Positions 27,165 through 37,102 are shown, counted from the stretch's first letter. The stretch: 64,000 bases of DNA from Dysgonomonas mossii (GCF_004569505.1 NZ_SPPK01000001.1:868001-932000), one strand, 5' to 3'. The notes: generated by a model from the sequence alone, not told the origin. Program-made: numbers and translations.

Positions 27165-27345
27165 TAAGATGTGCAATATACAAAAAAGAAGTGTGGAGCT
27201 TGCATTGTTCCGCTATGAGGTACTGGTATACCCGAAGGACGAAACAAGCAAGTCCACACTATACTTTCGCATAGCATGAACATTGCACATTTCGTCTCGT
27301 CCTTCCAAAAATTACCAGTTTCCACAGCGAGACGTTTACGTGAAC
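27165..27345. other. Long nested inverted-repeat element upstream of the RibD_C-like gene
   Basis: Several arms nest or interleave: ATGTGCAAT/ATTGCACAT (27169-27177/27282-27290), AGTGTGGA.CTTGC/GCAAG.TCCACACT (27190-27203/27248-27260), GCTATG/CATAGC (27212-27217/27270-27275) and CGTCTCG/CGAGACG (27293-27299/27328-27334). GGTACTGGTA...GAAGGACGAAA near 27219-27244 also recurs inverted near 27290-27322. The arms allow alternative folds. It could be a structured RNA leader, a recombination site or a decayed mobile repeat. Confidence 0.6.
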
Positions 27346-27426
27346 GTTATGTTATATATGTCAAGAAGTATTCAGAATACTTCTGTTTTTCTTTTTACTA
27401 ATACAAATATAAGCCATTCTTTCGAT

Positions 27427-28275
27427 TCATTTATTGTCTAACCCATCCATTCTTTCGTCTAAATACTTAATCAATTTATCTAAAAACAAAGTGCGGCTCC
27501 CTTTTCGTTCCCGAATTTCAAGAAAAGTGTGATAGAAATCGCCTAAGTTGATATTGAATACCGTTTCTATATATTCTGCCAGTTCTTTTATATTTGTGTT
27601 GCCGTTATTAAAACATCCTGTACTATCCCAAGCATAAATTTGTTCAACAAGTTCTGCTTTTTTAGCTGTCCAGGTAAGTTTCGATTTAGGTAAGTTTAAT
27701 AATTCGGGGATATTGTTCTCTAGTTGTTTGATATTAATTAATTTGTTGTTGATGTAAACAGTCAGCCTTTCATTAGCAATCATTTTTGCCACTTTGAAAT
27801 CAAAACTTGTAGAGAATCGACTATCTCTTTCAAAGTAGAAACAATCTAAGATTAGCTGAATATCAGGTTTGCCCCTTAAAAAATAATACCGATCAAGGTG
27901 TGTACTCCCTGAGCGATAATATTGGTAAAAGTCTGCATTTGTATCGAAGAAGTATTTAATTCTGGCAAGCATTCCCTCCAGATAATTCTTCTTGTCAATA
28001 TGACTACCTGTAGGCATTCTCATTTCAAGGTTATATATCTTTCGATGATAAATTAATATACTAAATAGTTGAGGCTTTGTTTCCTTAAAAAAAGTAATTT
28101 CTTCAGATTGAGATTCGAAAGAGTAATTTGATACGAAATCTTTTAATTTATCAAATGTAGACTCTAAAAGAGAAATAATATTGATAGATTTTTGGAAGAT
28201 ATTACTTTCTTCTCGTTCTATAAGCTGAATCTCTTTATTGATATTCTCTTTGATATTACGAATAAATTGTTCCAT
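27427..28275 (-). CDS. rteC: Excision regulator RteC
   Basis: The 282-aa product matches RteC, which in CTnDOT activates the excision genes in response to tetracycline through RteA/RteB. Diagnostic parts are the helical N-terminus, GSHIDKKNYLEGMLARIKYFFDTN-type central sequence, LTWTAKKAELVEQIYAW, and the winged-helix end LGDFYHTFLEIRERKGSRT followed by LDKL...LDERM. No rteA or rteB is in the window, so its usual upstream control may be lost or located elsewhere. The gene appears intact. Confidence 0.92.
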   Translation of the reverse strand: MEQFIRNIKENINKEIQLIEREESNIFQKSINIISLLESTFDKLKDFVSNYSFESQSEEITFFKETKPQLFSILIYHRKIYNLEMRMPTGSHIDKKNYLEGMLARIKYFFDTNADFYQYYRSGSTHLDRYYFLRGKPDIQLILDCFYFERDSRFSTSFDFKVAKMIANERLTVYINNKLINIKQLENNIPELLNLPKSKLTWTAKKAELVEQIYAWDSTGCFNNGNTNIKELAEYIETVFNINLGDFYHTFLEIRERKGSRTLFLDKLIKYLDERMDGLDNK

Positions 28276-28527
28276 AGTATTTTATTCAATGTTGAATAAT
28301 TTATATACCTTCGATCATAAAGAAAGGATATACCCTAATATATTTTTTCGCAGAATTATTTTTTTTAGGTCTAAAAATATACCCACTTTATTAGATTCTT
28401 AAATCATCTTATCTTTTACTAAGACGTATTAATTCTATTTTACAGCCCCTCTATCTTTAAACAAGAAATAGACTAAAGTGGTATATCACATACATAAGAT
28501 GATATCGTTATTTAGGATTCATAACAA

Positions 28528-29139
28528 TTAGAACAATTTACAGAATAAGAAACAGTTTAAAGGAATCTCTCTTTTATGTATTTCTAATATTATACTCCGT
28601 GTTACAGCTTCTTTAAATCCACGATGTGGATAGAATTGGTAAGTCGAGCCTGAATCTGTATACAGATAAATTAGTTTTCCTTTCGCATATTTTTCCAATT
28701 CGTTTAATAATAATGTACCTATTCCTTTTCCTTTAATATCGGGATCAACGGCGAAATAATTAATCTCTCCATCAGGGTTATTACTTTCTTTAAATTCTTT
28801 AAGCATTTGTATGTTAGCCTTATCGTAAACACTGGATGCATTTTTGTAGAACAGGTTTATAAAGAAGATAACTACTTTTATAAAAGCATTATAAAAGGCG
28901 GATGTGAAAATTTTGGGTTCATCTTTCATGTCAGCCAGTAAAACACCGACTAACCGGTCATCCATATAGGCTCCAATAGCTTTGGTAGCCTTCGTTATTT
29001 CTAAATACCAAAAATACTTACTATACAAATAAAGTTCGATCTTGTTTGTGGTATACCAGGATAAATGCATGCCTTCAATGGCAAATTTCCGGGCTCTGTT
29101 AAAATCCGGTTTCCTGAGTTGCTTGATTACAATGTTCAT
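28528..29139 (-). CDS. GNAT-family N-acetyltransferase
   Basis: The 203-aa protein has a GNAT fold: IGAYMDDRLVGVLLADMK, then FAVDPDIKGKGIGTLLLNEL, where the GKGIGT segment is the acetyl-CoA pyrophosphate-binding motif A, and YLYTDSGSTYQFYPHRGF near the end. A hydrophobic insert around residues 80-105 (FIKVVIFFINLFY) is unusual and may anchor it to a membrane. The substrate is unknown. It is divergent from the efflux operon. Confidence 0.82.
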   Translation of the reverse strand: MNIVIKQLRKPDFNRARKFAIEGMHLSWYTTNKIELYLYSKYFWYLEITKATKAIGAYMDDRLVGVLLADMKDEPKIFTSAFYNAFIKVVIFFINLFYKNASSVYDKANIQMLKEFKESNNPDGEINYFAVDPDIKGKGIGTLLLNELEKYAKGKLIYLYTDSGSTYQFYPHRGFKEAVTRSIILEIHKREIPLNCFLFCKLF

Positions 29140-29474
29140 AATTATTCATTTTATTAATTTATACCATCTAATTATTGATTCTACGGCCTTCTTCCGCCTC
29201 CTTTACTGGTAAATTTACTATATATATTAACTGCATTCCATCTTATTTGTCTGAACTGACAAAAAGCGCATCTAAAGTGTGTTAGAGTCATTTAAGCTGT
29301 TTTTTTTGATGTGTGACAGCTATGTTTTTTCAGTATTCCATAGAAATTCGATTCAAAAATCAGTTCAGATCACTATATAACGGTTCAACCCTTAATAGTA
29401 ACAATTCGATTTTTTTTCCTATTAACCCCATGATAGGATACCTTAATTTTGATGCGAAAAAAAATAAAACGATT
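29140..29474. other. Divergent intergenic region, GNAT gene and efflux operon
   Basis: This stretch has no convincing gene; an in-frame extension of the adaptor ORF to 29313 lacks a signal sequence and is rejected. TAATTTTG at 29444-29451 matches the -7 consensus 23 nt before the adaptor ATG, without a clear -33 box. Two short dyads are present, TTTGTC/GACAAA and AGCTGT/ACAGCT. Confidence 0.5.
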
Positions 29475-30569
29475 ATGCGAAAAAAACTTTATTTGATACT
29501 TGGAGTCTTGTTATTAGTCGGTTTGATCTTATTCAAGCTTTTCAATAATAAAGAAAACGCTGAAAAAGAAATACAGGCCGAAAAAGAATCGATTCCATTT
29601 GCAGTAGAAGCCATTGTAGTCAAAAAGTCTGATTTTACAAATACAGTTTCATATCCGGGAACCGTAGAAGTGTCGGGTATGGTCAATGTTGTTTCAGAGA
29701 CCGACGGAAGAGTCGTAAAACTAAATATTCAAAATGGCAGTACGGTCAAGAAAGGCCAGGTGATCGCCATCCTGAATAATGACATGAAAATATCCTCTCA
29801 TCAGATTCATCAGATTGATTATAAAAAAGCAAAGGAGGATTATCAACGCTATCTGGAACTACATAAAAAAAATAATGCAACAGGCGTAGAACTGGAAACC
29901 GCCCGGCATGCATTGGAAACTGCTGAAAAGCAATTACGAATATCTCAGTCGGAGTTGGATCGGGGTGTAATACATGCACCCGTCGGTGGAATTATAGCCG
30001 GAAAATCCGTGAATGCGGGAGATATTCTATCTCCGGGTAGTCCGATTGCAGTAATTGTTCCCCTGAATGAACTTGAAATCCGCTTTAATGTTCCGGAAAA
30101 AGAAATATCCCGGATTCAGAAAGGACAGCAGGTGAATTTTACAATAGACGCATATCCTCAACATATTTTTGTAGGGATTGTCTCCGCGATTATTCCCACA
30201 GCTAATCAGGCTAAGTCCTTTCCTATATTAATCAAAGTGAAGAATGACCAGCATGGTATTACTCTGATGGGCGGAATGACAGCTAATATTAAGACAGAAG
30301 ATGCTCAGGCAGTTTCTACGCTTATTATTCCCCGAACCGCTATCCGCGACAATTACGTCTGGTTGGTACAAGAGGCAGGTAGGACTGTCCGCCGCACGAT
30401 CAAAACAGGGCGAGAATTTGAAGATCAGGTTGAAATCCTATCAGGATTAGCGGCTGGAGACACTGTTGTGTTTAAAGGACAATCCAATATAAACGAAGGC
30501 CTTGTTTTAGAAAACTTAAAGATCGTAGATTATAAATCGGATACACAAAACCAAACGGGATCAAAATGA
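29475..30569 (+). CDS. RND efflux periplasmic adaptor
   Basis: The start is the ATG at 29475 (MRKKLYLILGVLLLVGLILF), which gives an N-terminal membrane or signal helix and 364 aa. The protein is a HlyD/AcrA-type membrane fusion protein. It has an inner lipoyl half (GRVVKLNIQNGSTVKKGQVIAIL), a short helical hairpin (KAKEDYQRYLELHKKN...ETARHALETAEKQL), the outer lipoyl half (DRGVIHAPVGGIIAGKSVNAGD) and beta-barrel and membrane-proximal domains. It overlaps the pump gene by 4 bp and bridges pump and TolC channel. Confidence 0.93.
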   Translation: MRKKLYLILGVLLLVGLILFKLFNNKENAEKEIQAEKESIPFAVEAIVVKKSDFTNTVSYPGTVEVSGMVNVVSETDGRVVKLNIQNGSTVKKGQVIAILNNDMKISSHQIHQIDYKKAKEDYQRYLELHKKNNATGVELETARHALETAEKQLRISQSELDRGVIHAPVGGIIAGKSVNAGDILSPGSPIAVIVPLNELEIRFNVPEKEISRIQKGQQVNFTIDAYPQHIFVGIVSAIIPTANQAKSFPILIKVKNDQHGITLMGGMTANIKTEDAQAVSTLIIPRTAIRDNYVWLVQEAGRTVRRTIKTGREFEDQVEILSGLAAGDTVVFKGQSNINEGLVLENLKIVDYKSDTQNQTGSK

Positions 30570-33500
30570 AAATTACAGAATTAGCAATTAAACGCCCCAT
30601 ATTATTTATCGTATTTTATCTTATCATTGCCGGTTTGGGTATTTTAGGATACAGCAAGCTGCGTTATGAGTTACTTCCTGAATTAGCTACCCCTGTGATT
30701 ACAATTACTGCCGTCTATCCCGGAGGATCACCCTCGGAAATAGAAAATACAGTATCAAAAAAACTGGAAGATGCGATTGCCGGAGTCAATAGAATAAAAA
30801 AGGTAAGTACTTATTCAGCGGAAAACTCTTCAGTTATTTCGATTGAATTCATAGCCGATGCAGATCCTGAAAAAGCGATGCAGGATGTCCAGAGAGCTGT
30901 CAATAAAGTGCTTCCTGAGCTTCCTGCCGCAGTAAAATCTCCGACACTGGAAAGTTACAGTATAAATGCAGAACCTGTACTAAGGATCGGCACTACAGCC
31001 AATATACCGGAAGAGCAATTATATGAATTGCTGGATAAACAGATCAGGCAGGGGATTTCACAAATCAGGAATGTGGGACGGGTTACTCTTTTGGGTGGGT
31101 CTCCCCGGGAAGTAAAAGTATCGGTAAACCTGGAGAAACTGAAAGCATATGGTATCGGCATCGATGAACTGACCGAAGCCATTGGACGTAGTAATGTTGA
31201 AATACCTATCGGAGCAGTTAAATCTGCAGACGGAGAATTCGATGTACGTACAACCGGCAAAGTAAGGGATTTCGACCAGTTAAGGATGCAGCCTGTCAGG
31301 ATACTCTCTGACGGTAGTATAATTTATGTAAAAGATGTTGCCGACATAAAAGAAGGCAAGAAAGATTTGTCAGTCGTGAACCGCGTAAACGGAGAGAATT
31401 CAATAGGTCTGCTTGTGGATAAACAGACTGGAGCTAATGCCGTAGAAGCCTCAGAACTGGTAAGAGTACATCTTACCAAGCTGGAATCACTATACAGCGA
31501 TATCGGCTTAAAGTTTTCAGTTATTCAGGATTCTTCGGAGTTTACACTCAAAGCTGCTCATTCGGTATATTTCGACTTCTTCGTAGCAGTTGCTCTGGTG
31601 GCTTTAGTCATGCTCGTCTTCCTGCATAGTTTGCGCAATGCCGTAACAGTACTAATTGCGATACCCACGTCTTTACTTGTCGCCTTTATCATGATGTTTA
31701 CCCTGGATTATTCATTGAATCTGATGACTTTGCTGGCCATGTCACTGGTGATAGGAATCCTTGTGGATGATTCAATCGTGGTATTGGAAAATATCTATCG
31801 CCATTTGGAAATGGGCTCCGACAGGATGAAAGCCTCACTGGACGGACGTACCGAGATTGGTTTTGCCGCCATGTCTATTACCCTGGTGGATGTGGTTGTC
31901 TTTCTCCCACTCGCTTTTGTACCGGGGCTGGTAGGTAGCCTGGTGAAGGAGTTCTCGTTGGTAATCGTTATTTCCACACTGTCCAGTTTAATGGTTTCTT
32001 TCACGCTTACCCCAATGATCTCTTCCCGTTTTTCAAAACTGACGCACCTGGATGGAAAAAGCATCTTTTCCAGATTTGCTCTTTTCTTTGAAAAACAAAT
32101 TGAATCTTTGACAAGGTTGTATGAACGGGTTTTAGATTGGGCTTTAAAAAACAAATGGAAAACGATTGGTATTTGCGGTGCTTTTCTTATAGCATCTCTC
32201 AGTTTGATGTTTACCGGATATGTCGGTAGTGAATTTGTTCCGACTGCCGACAAAGGAGAGCTTTCCTTATTGATAACCGCACCTCCCGGAACACGGCTCA
32301 ATGAGATGGACAGAATAGTTGAATCCATAGAAAAACGGATTGAAAAAGTACCTGAGGTAACAAAGCAGTTCACTTTGGTCGGTTATCAGAGCGACGGATT
32401 TAACGAAAACAAGGGCGGTAATGTTGCCAGCATAAATATTTCCTTAGTAGAGGCAAAAGACCGGAAAAAAAGCCTTTCTCAAATCAGCAGGGAATTAAAG
32501 CGGATTGCTTTATTAGAGTCCGGGGTAAAAGTCGATGTGTCCACAGTTGGATTATTCGGGACCAATGCCGCACCGATACAGCTTTTATTGTATGGACAGA
32601 ACAGAGACTCCGTTATTTCTGCGGCACGACGGTTATTGGATGATGTAAGAAATGTCAATGGAATTGTGGCTCCAAAGCTGTCTGTGGAAGAATCAAAACC
32701 TTCACTTCAGGTAAATATTGACAGAAAGAAACTAGGTGATTTGGGCCTGACAGTTGAAGGAATCAGCAGTGCCTTGCGTATTGCGATAAATGGTTCCGAT
32801 GATATGAAATTCAGTAAAGATGGCACAGATATAGATCTGAAAATCTCATTACGGGAGAAGGATAGGGCTAACATCTCCGATCTGGAAAATTTCCCGTTTG
32901 TCAACAGCTCGGGACAATCCGTATATTTAAAGCAATTTGCAGAAGTGAAACTCTCCACAGCACCTTCCGTGTTGGAAAGACGTAACAAGCAATCTTCCGT
33001 TATGCTGATGGCTAAAGTTACCGGCAGGCCGACAGGCGATGTCGGGGAAGACATCAAAGCCATGGTAAAAAGTAATCCTTTGCCATCTTCGGTGTTTCTT
33101 TCGTACGAAGGAGACCTGGATATGCAGGATGATGCTTTTGGAAGCCTTGCCGTTGCTTTGATCATGTCATTGATCCTGATTTATTTGATCATGGTTGCCC
33201 TGTATAACAATTGGGCTTACCCCTTTGTGGTACTGTTTTCCATACCTGTGGGAGCAGGAGGTTCCATTCTCGCTTTAGCACTGGCAGGGAGATCCATGAA
33301 TATTTTTTCCATATTCGGATTGATCATGATGATGGGGCTTGTTGCAAAGAATGCAATCCTTTTAGTCGATAGGGCCAATGACAGGTTAGCCGAAGGTGAA
33401 CCTTTGCATGAAGCATTGATCGATGCGGGAAAAACCCGGTTAAGACCGATTCTGATGACCACACTCGCGATGGTGATCGGGATGTTGCCACTCGCCCTGT

Positions 33501-33664
33501 CAAAGGGAGCCTCAGCTGAGATGATCAGCAGTCTGGCATGGGTGCTTATCGGAGGGCTTACGAGTTCCATGTTCCTTACATTGGTACTGGTTCCGGTAGT
33601 TCACTATGGCATTACAAAATTGATACAAAAAACAAGAAAAAGAAAAGGAAATGAGACGGAATAA
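30566..33664 (+). CDS. RND-family efflux pump
   Basis: The 1032-aa inner-membrane transporter has the AcrB-type layout: an N-terminal helix (IKRPILFIVFYLIIAGLGILGYSKL), two periplasmic loops and two sets of membrane helices. In the first set, ILVDDSIVVLENIYRHLE holds the Asp pair used for proton relay in this family. The second set includes GLVAKNAILLVDRAND. The length is typical. Sequence flavour is of the multidrug/HAE1 type rather than heavy-metal CusA. The exported substrate cannot be deduced. Tight overlap with both neighbours shows a three-gene operon. Confidence 0.94.
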   Translation: MKITELAIKRPILFIVFYLIIAGLGILGYSKLRYELLPELATPVITITAVYPGGSPSEIENTVSKKLEDAIAGVNRIKKVSTYSAENSSVISIEFIADADPEKAMQDVQRAVNKVLPELPAAVKSPTLESYSINAEPVLRIGTTANIPEEQLYELLDKQIRQGISQIRNVGRVTLLGGSPREVKVSVNLEKLKAYGIGIDELTEAIGRSNVEIPIGAVKSADGEFDVRTTGKVRDFDQLRMQPVRILSDGSIIYVKDVADIKEGKKDLSVVNRVNGENSIGLLVDKQTGANAVEASELVRVHLTKLESLYSDIGLKFSVIQDSSEFTLKAAHSVYFDFFVAVALVALVMLVFLHSLRNAVTVLIAIPTSLLVAFIMMFTLDYSLNLMTLLAMSLVIGILVDDSIVVLENIYRHLEMGSDRMKASLDGRTEIGFAAMSITLVDVVVFLPLAFVPGLVGSLVKEFSLVIVISTLSSLMVSFTLTPMISSRFSKLTHLDGKSIFSRFALFFEKQIESLTRLYERVLDWALKNKWKTIGICGAFLIASLSLMFTGYVGSEFVPTADKGELSLLITAPPGTRLNEMDRIVESIEKRIEKVPEVTKQFTLVGYQSDGFNENKGGNVASINISLVEAKDRKKSLSQISRELKRIALLESGVKVDVSTVGLFGTNAAPIQLLLYGQNRDSVISAARRLLDDVRNVNGIVAPKLSVEESKPSLQVNIDRKKLGDLGLTVEGISSALRIAINGSDDMKFSKDGTDIDLKISLREKDRANISDLENFPFVNSSGQSVYLKQFAEVKLSTAPSVLERRNKQSSVMLMAKVTGRPTGDVGEDIKAMVKSNPLPSSVFLSYEGDLDMQDDAFGSLAVALIMSLILIYLIMVALYNNWAYPFVVLFSIPVGAGGSILALALAGRSMNIFSIFGLIMMMGLVAKNAILLVDRANDRLAEGEPLHEALIDAGKTRLRPILMTTLAMVIGMLPLALSKGASAEMISSLAWVLIGGLTSSMFLTLVLVPVVHYGITKLIQKTRKRKGNETE

Positions 33665-35027
33665 AGCAATATTTATCATTCTTATACTCCTGTTTGGCAG
33701 TATACAGCTAAAAGCCCAAATGAATGCGGCGAAGGAAGATTTAGTCATCCCCTTATCTATAGAACAGGCTGTCGATTTAGGCTTATCCCAAAACAGGACG
33801 ATCAAAGCCACGGAGCTATCGACATTGAAATCACAATATGCGACGAAGGAAATACAGGCAGACCGTTATCCCCAGGTTAATGCGACAACCTCTTATGTTC
33901 GGAATATCAAACCGACTGTTTTTTATTTTCCAAAAGTAGGGATTTCGCCTACGGGAGAACTGGCCGTTAACAACAACGAGATGATGAGCGTCAACGCATC
34001 ATCGAAAAACCACTTTAATGGTATTATCGACCTTCATCTTCCCCTGTTCAATCCCGAACTGAATGAAGGTATAAAACTCTCCAAACTCAATACGGAACTG
34101 TCAAAAGCCAATAGGGAAGTTGCAAAATGGGAACTGGCTGATGAAATACGCAAAGCATATTATAATGTACTGTTGGCTGAACTCAATAAAGAACTGGTTG
34201 AGAGAGCCATTTCAAGAGCGGAGCAAACCTTGAGCGACACCCGGGTTCTATATAAAAATGGAGTCGTATTAGTCTCCGATACCCTGAATGTTTATATCAA
34301 CGTACAAGGCCAAAAATCCAACTTATTTATGGTGGATAACCAGATTATACAGGCGATGAATTACCTGAAAGACTTAATGGGGATTTCCCTGGCCAGTGAA
34401 TTGATACTAATTGATGCCATTGATGAAGACTACCTATCGGGACAAATATTGGCGGGACAATCTATTCCTTCCTTTTCAGACCGTCCGGATATCAGGCAGA
34501 ATATATCCCATCAGAGCCTTGCAAAAAAACAGATTGATCTGGACAAAAGCAGAAGGCTGCCTTCCCTGGATTTTATCAGCCAATATCAGATACAGGCTCA
34601 ATCGGATAACTTTAAGTTCCGTCAATATGATTGGCCCCAAAGCTTTTTTGTCGGTATACAGTTGAATATCCCGATTTTCAATGGATTTAAACATGACCGT
34701 AGAGCCAAACAGTCGTTTATAGCATTACAGGAATTAAAAATTGCAGAGGAACAACTAGCCAGCAGAGCTCTGCTGGAATATAAAAATGCAGACGGCGATT
34801 TTACGGCATCCTTTTCCAAAATACGTATAAACAAGGATATCGTTCAGGCAGCAGAAAAAAGCTTGGAGTTGGTCAATGAGCGTTATAAAAAAGGGATCGG
34901 TCGTTATCAGGATGTCCTTGACGGACAGTTTAATCTTATACAAGCCAATAACGCCTATAATAAAGCTGTTTATGATGCTTATATCGCATTAGCTGCTAAG
35001 AAAAAGGCACTTGGCATTATACGATAA
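33651..35027 (+). CDS. TolC-family outer-membrane efflux protein
   Basis: The 458-aa product has a signal peptide (ending QLKAQMNAA). The TolC repeat pattern follows: PLSIEQAVDLGLSQNRTIKA at the start and a long alpha-barrel. GIQLNIPIFNGFKHDRRAKQ precedes the second half, and the C-terminal helix reads LELVNERYKKGIGRYQDVLDGQFNLIQA-like. It forms the exit duct for the RND pump encoded just upstream, which it overlaps by 14 bp. Confidence 0.92.
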   Translation: MRRNKAIFIILILLFGSIQLKAQMNAAKEDLVIPLSIEQAVDLGLSQNRTIKATELSTLKSQYATKEIQADRYPQVNATTSYVRNIKPTVFYFPKVGISPTGELAVNNNEMMSVNASSKNHFNGIIDLHLPLFNPELNEGIKLSKLNTELSKANREVAKWELADEIRKAYYNVLLAELNKELVERAISRAEQTLSDTRVLYKNGVVLVSDTLNVYINVQGQKSNLFMVDNQIIQAMNYLKDLMGISLASELILIDAIDEDYLSGQILAGQSIPSFSDRPDIRQNISHQSLAKKQIDLDKSRRLPSLDFISQYQIQAQSDNFKFRQYDWPQSFFVGIQLNIPIFNGFKHDRRAKQSFIALQELKIAEEQLASRALLEYKNADGDFTASFSKIRINKDIVQAAEKSLELVNERYKKGIGRYQDVLDGQFNLIQANNAYNKAVYDAYIALAAKKKALGIIR

Positions 35028-35068
35028 ACCGGAATCCTTCATTCAATAACTACCATAATAATAAAAAA

Positions 35069-35578
35069 ATGACAAAAAGAAACGTAATACTATTAACAAT
35101 TGCAGTATTTTCTTTTATAGCGTGTCAAAACGCCCAAAAACCTGAAAAGGAGAGCACGTTGAAACAAACTTTAAATTCAACAGACACGGTGTCAAATACC
35201 ATAGCGGTGGATTTTACTTTAGCTAAAAATTACTTCGTAAATAACACTGTAACAAAATTGGAGAATCCTAAAATAGAAACACAGGAACAGTTTGATGAAA
35301 TTTTTGGAACGGCAGCACACATGGGAAATGATGGAAAGCCTACCGTTATTGATTTTTCCAAGCAAAATGTATTGGCTGTTGTGCTACCGGAAACAGACAG
35401 GCAGACAGAAATTTATCCTGTAAGTTTACAGAAAGACGAAAAGGGTGAAATCTTATTGACCTATGAAGTAAAGGTTGGCCAAAAACAAACCTTTACTATA
35501 AGGCCAAATTTTGCTGTTGTTATTGACAAATCAGAAAAAGGTAATATCAGGTTAAATGAAATAAAACTGTTAAAATAA
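35069..35578 (+). CDS. Lipoprotein with PrcB-like C-terminal domain
   Basis: The 169-aa lipoprotein (FSFIACQNAQ, Cys19) has a C-terminal domain resembling the PrcB C-terminal fold: KNYFVNN, IETQEQFDEIFG, VIDFSKQNVLAVVLPETDRQTE, and a final TIRPNFAVVIDKSEKG strand. It lies 41 bp after tolC and may be co-transcribed with the efflux genes. The role is unknown. Confidence 0.6.
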   Translation: MTKRNVILLTIAVFSFIACQNAQKPEKESTLKQTLNSTDTVSNTIAVDFTLAKNYFVNNTVTKLENPKIETQEQFDEIFGTAAHMGNDGKPTVIDFSKQNVLAVVLPETDRQTEIYPVSLQKDEKGEILLTYEVKVGQKQTFTIRPNFAVVIDKSEKGNIRLNEIKLLK

Positions 35579-35600
35579 TCTGTAACAAAAATAATATAAC

Positions 35601-36020
35601 ATGAAAAATTTATTTTTAATATTGATACTTTTGTTTATGTCATCATTGGCTTATGCCCAAGACATAACAGGTAAATGGTTGACAGAGGACAGTGAGGCTG
35701 TTGTAGAAACTTACCTGTCCGGGGATAAGCTCAATGGTAAAATTGTCTGGTTGAAGAATGCCAATGATGCGAATGGAAAATCGCTTATAGACCATGAGAA
35801 TCCCGATAAATCCAAACGCACCAGAACACTTATCGGTCTGCTTATGTTAATGGATTTTAAACAGAATGACGGAAAATGGGAAGGCGGTAAAATTTATGAT
35901 CCATCGGAAGGGAAAACTTATAAATGCAGTATCTGGCTGGAAAAAGGAAAACTGAAAGTCCGGGGGTATATCGGGATGTTCTATCAGACCCAGACGTGGA
36001 CCCGAAAAACAGATGGATGA
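35601..36020 (+). CDS. DUF2147 family secreted protein
   Basis: The 139-aa product has a signal peptide (SSLAYAQD). It matches the DUF2147 layout: ITGKWLTEDSEAVVETYLSGDKLNGKIVWLK, then HENPDKSKRTRTLIGLLMLMDF, GGKIYDPSEGKTYKC and KLKVRGYIGMFYQTQTW. DUF2147 proteins are small exported beta-barrel (lipocalin-like) proteins of unknown role. It is 22 bp after the PrcB-like gene. Confidence 0.85.
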   Translation: MKNLFLILILLFMSSLAYAQDITGKWLTEDSEAVVETYLSGDKLNGKIVWLKNANDANGKSLIDHENPDKSKRTRTLIGLLMLMDFKQNDGKWEGGKIYDPSEGKTYKCSIWLEKGKLKVRGYIGMFYQTQTWTRKTDG

Positions 36021-36080
36021 TGTAATTGTCACCGCCTTATCACATCCGGGTCAATAATAATTTCTACATTCGTAACTGTT

Positions 36081-37097
36081 ATGATATTAAAAAATATAGG
36101 ATTTAAGTTCATCGGATATTTTATCATTGGAATAGTATTTTATCTGATTCTGCTTTTCATCAATCCATGGGATTATGAATTGACTCCCAGCGTATTTATC
36201 GAAATGTCAGGAGAATTATTCGTTACCTGGCTAGGGGTGATACTGATCATGGAGTCGGGATTTATTATTACAAAAAAACTGGATAAATATTTCCCCTGGC
36301 GCTCTTCGATAGTAAAGCGAATTTTAGTCCAGCTCTCTGTTCAAATCGTTTTGGTAAGCCTTATATTCTTTATCTTAAAATTGTTAATACCCTATCTGTT
36401 TACAGATACGACCGCATTCAGGCAATCTTTTGCAACAGGAGTTATTTTATCCCTGCTATTATCGACAATATTTACAGCCGGATCATTTTTTATACAATGG
36501 AATGAAGCTACAATCAGGGCTGCAAAATATGAAAAAAAGGTTGCCCAGACAGAACTTGAACATTTGAAAAGGCAAATAAATCCGCATTTCCTATTTAATA
36601 ATTTCAGTACATTAGCCTCCCTGATTGAAGAAGATCCACAGTTGGCAGTCGAATATGTACAACGGCTGTCTATTATTTACCGCCATGTACTAAAAGATGA
36701 AGAGTTGCATATTGTTCCATTACATGATGAATTGGATTTTATCAACTCTTATCTCTTCCTTTATAAGATGAGATATCAGGAAAGCCTCATCGTAACGGTT
36801 GATATCCCCGAGGACCTCATGCAAAAAGGAATAGCTACGGCCACGATGCAATTATTAGTAGAAAATGCTATTAAGCACAATTCGATAAGCAGGCAAAATC
36901 CATTAAAGATAGAGATCTTCACCGAAGATAATTTTATCGTTATAAGAAATAATATCAATCCCATTATTAATCCTGTGGATAGTACCGGAATCGGTCTTCG
37001 CAATATATCCTATAGATATAATCTTCTAAGTAAGAAATCTATAAATATAGAACACAGTGAGCATACTTTCCTTGTTAAAGTTCCATTATTAGATTGA
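36081..37097 (+). CDS. LytS/YehU-type sensor histidine kinase
   Basis: The 338-aa product has four hydrophobic helices in the first 140 residues and a linker coiled coil. The His_kinase domain follows: RQINPHFLFNNFSTLASLI, with the phospho-acceptor His near residue 168. The C-terminal ATP-binding region includes LLVENAIKHNSIS and GIGLRNISYRY. This short membrane kinase pairs with LytTR regulators in Bacteroidota. The signal is unknown, but its neighbours suggest envelope stress or efflux control. A near-consensus -7 box TACATTCG lies about 10-20 nt upstream. Confidence 0.92.
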   Translation: MILKNIGFKFIGYFIIGIVFYLILLFINPWDYELTPSVFIEMSGELFVTWLGVILIMESGFIITKKLDKYFPWRSSIVKRILVQLSVQIVLVSLIFFILKLLIPYLFTDTTAFRQSFATGVILSLLLSTIFTAGSFFIQWNEATIRAAKYEKKVAQTELEHLKRQINPHFLFNNFSTLASLIEEDPQLAVEYVQRLSIIYRHVLKDEELHIVPLHDELDFINSYLFLYKMRYQESLIVTVDIPEDLMQKGIATATMQLLVENAIKHNSISRQNPLKIEIFTEDNFIVIRNNINPIINPVDSTGIGLRNISYRYNLLSKKSINIEHSEHTFLVKVPLLD

Positions 37098-37102
37098 TCA
37101 AC

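Noticed and set aside
27165..27345. Integron attC site
   Set aside because: Structured, but the neighbours are rteC and a RibD_C-like gene in ICE context; no integrase, cassette array or clear attC core sites.
29313..29474. N-terminal extension of the RND adaptor
   Set aside because: The extra 54 residues lack a signal sequence; the ATG at 29475 gives a proper N-terminal helix and has a -7 box 23 nt upstream.
31795..32373. Minus-strand ORF of 192 codons opposite the RND pump
   Set aside because: Low-complexity shadow of a clear gene on the other strand, with no recognisable motif.
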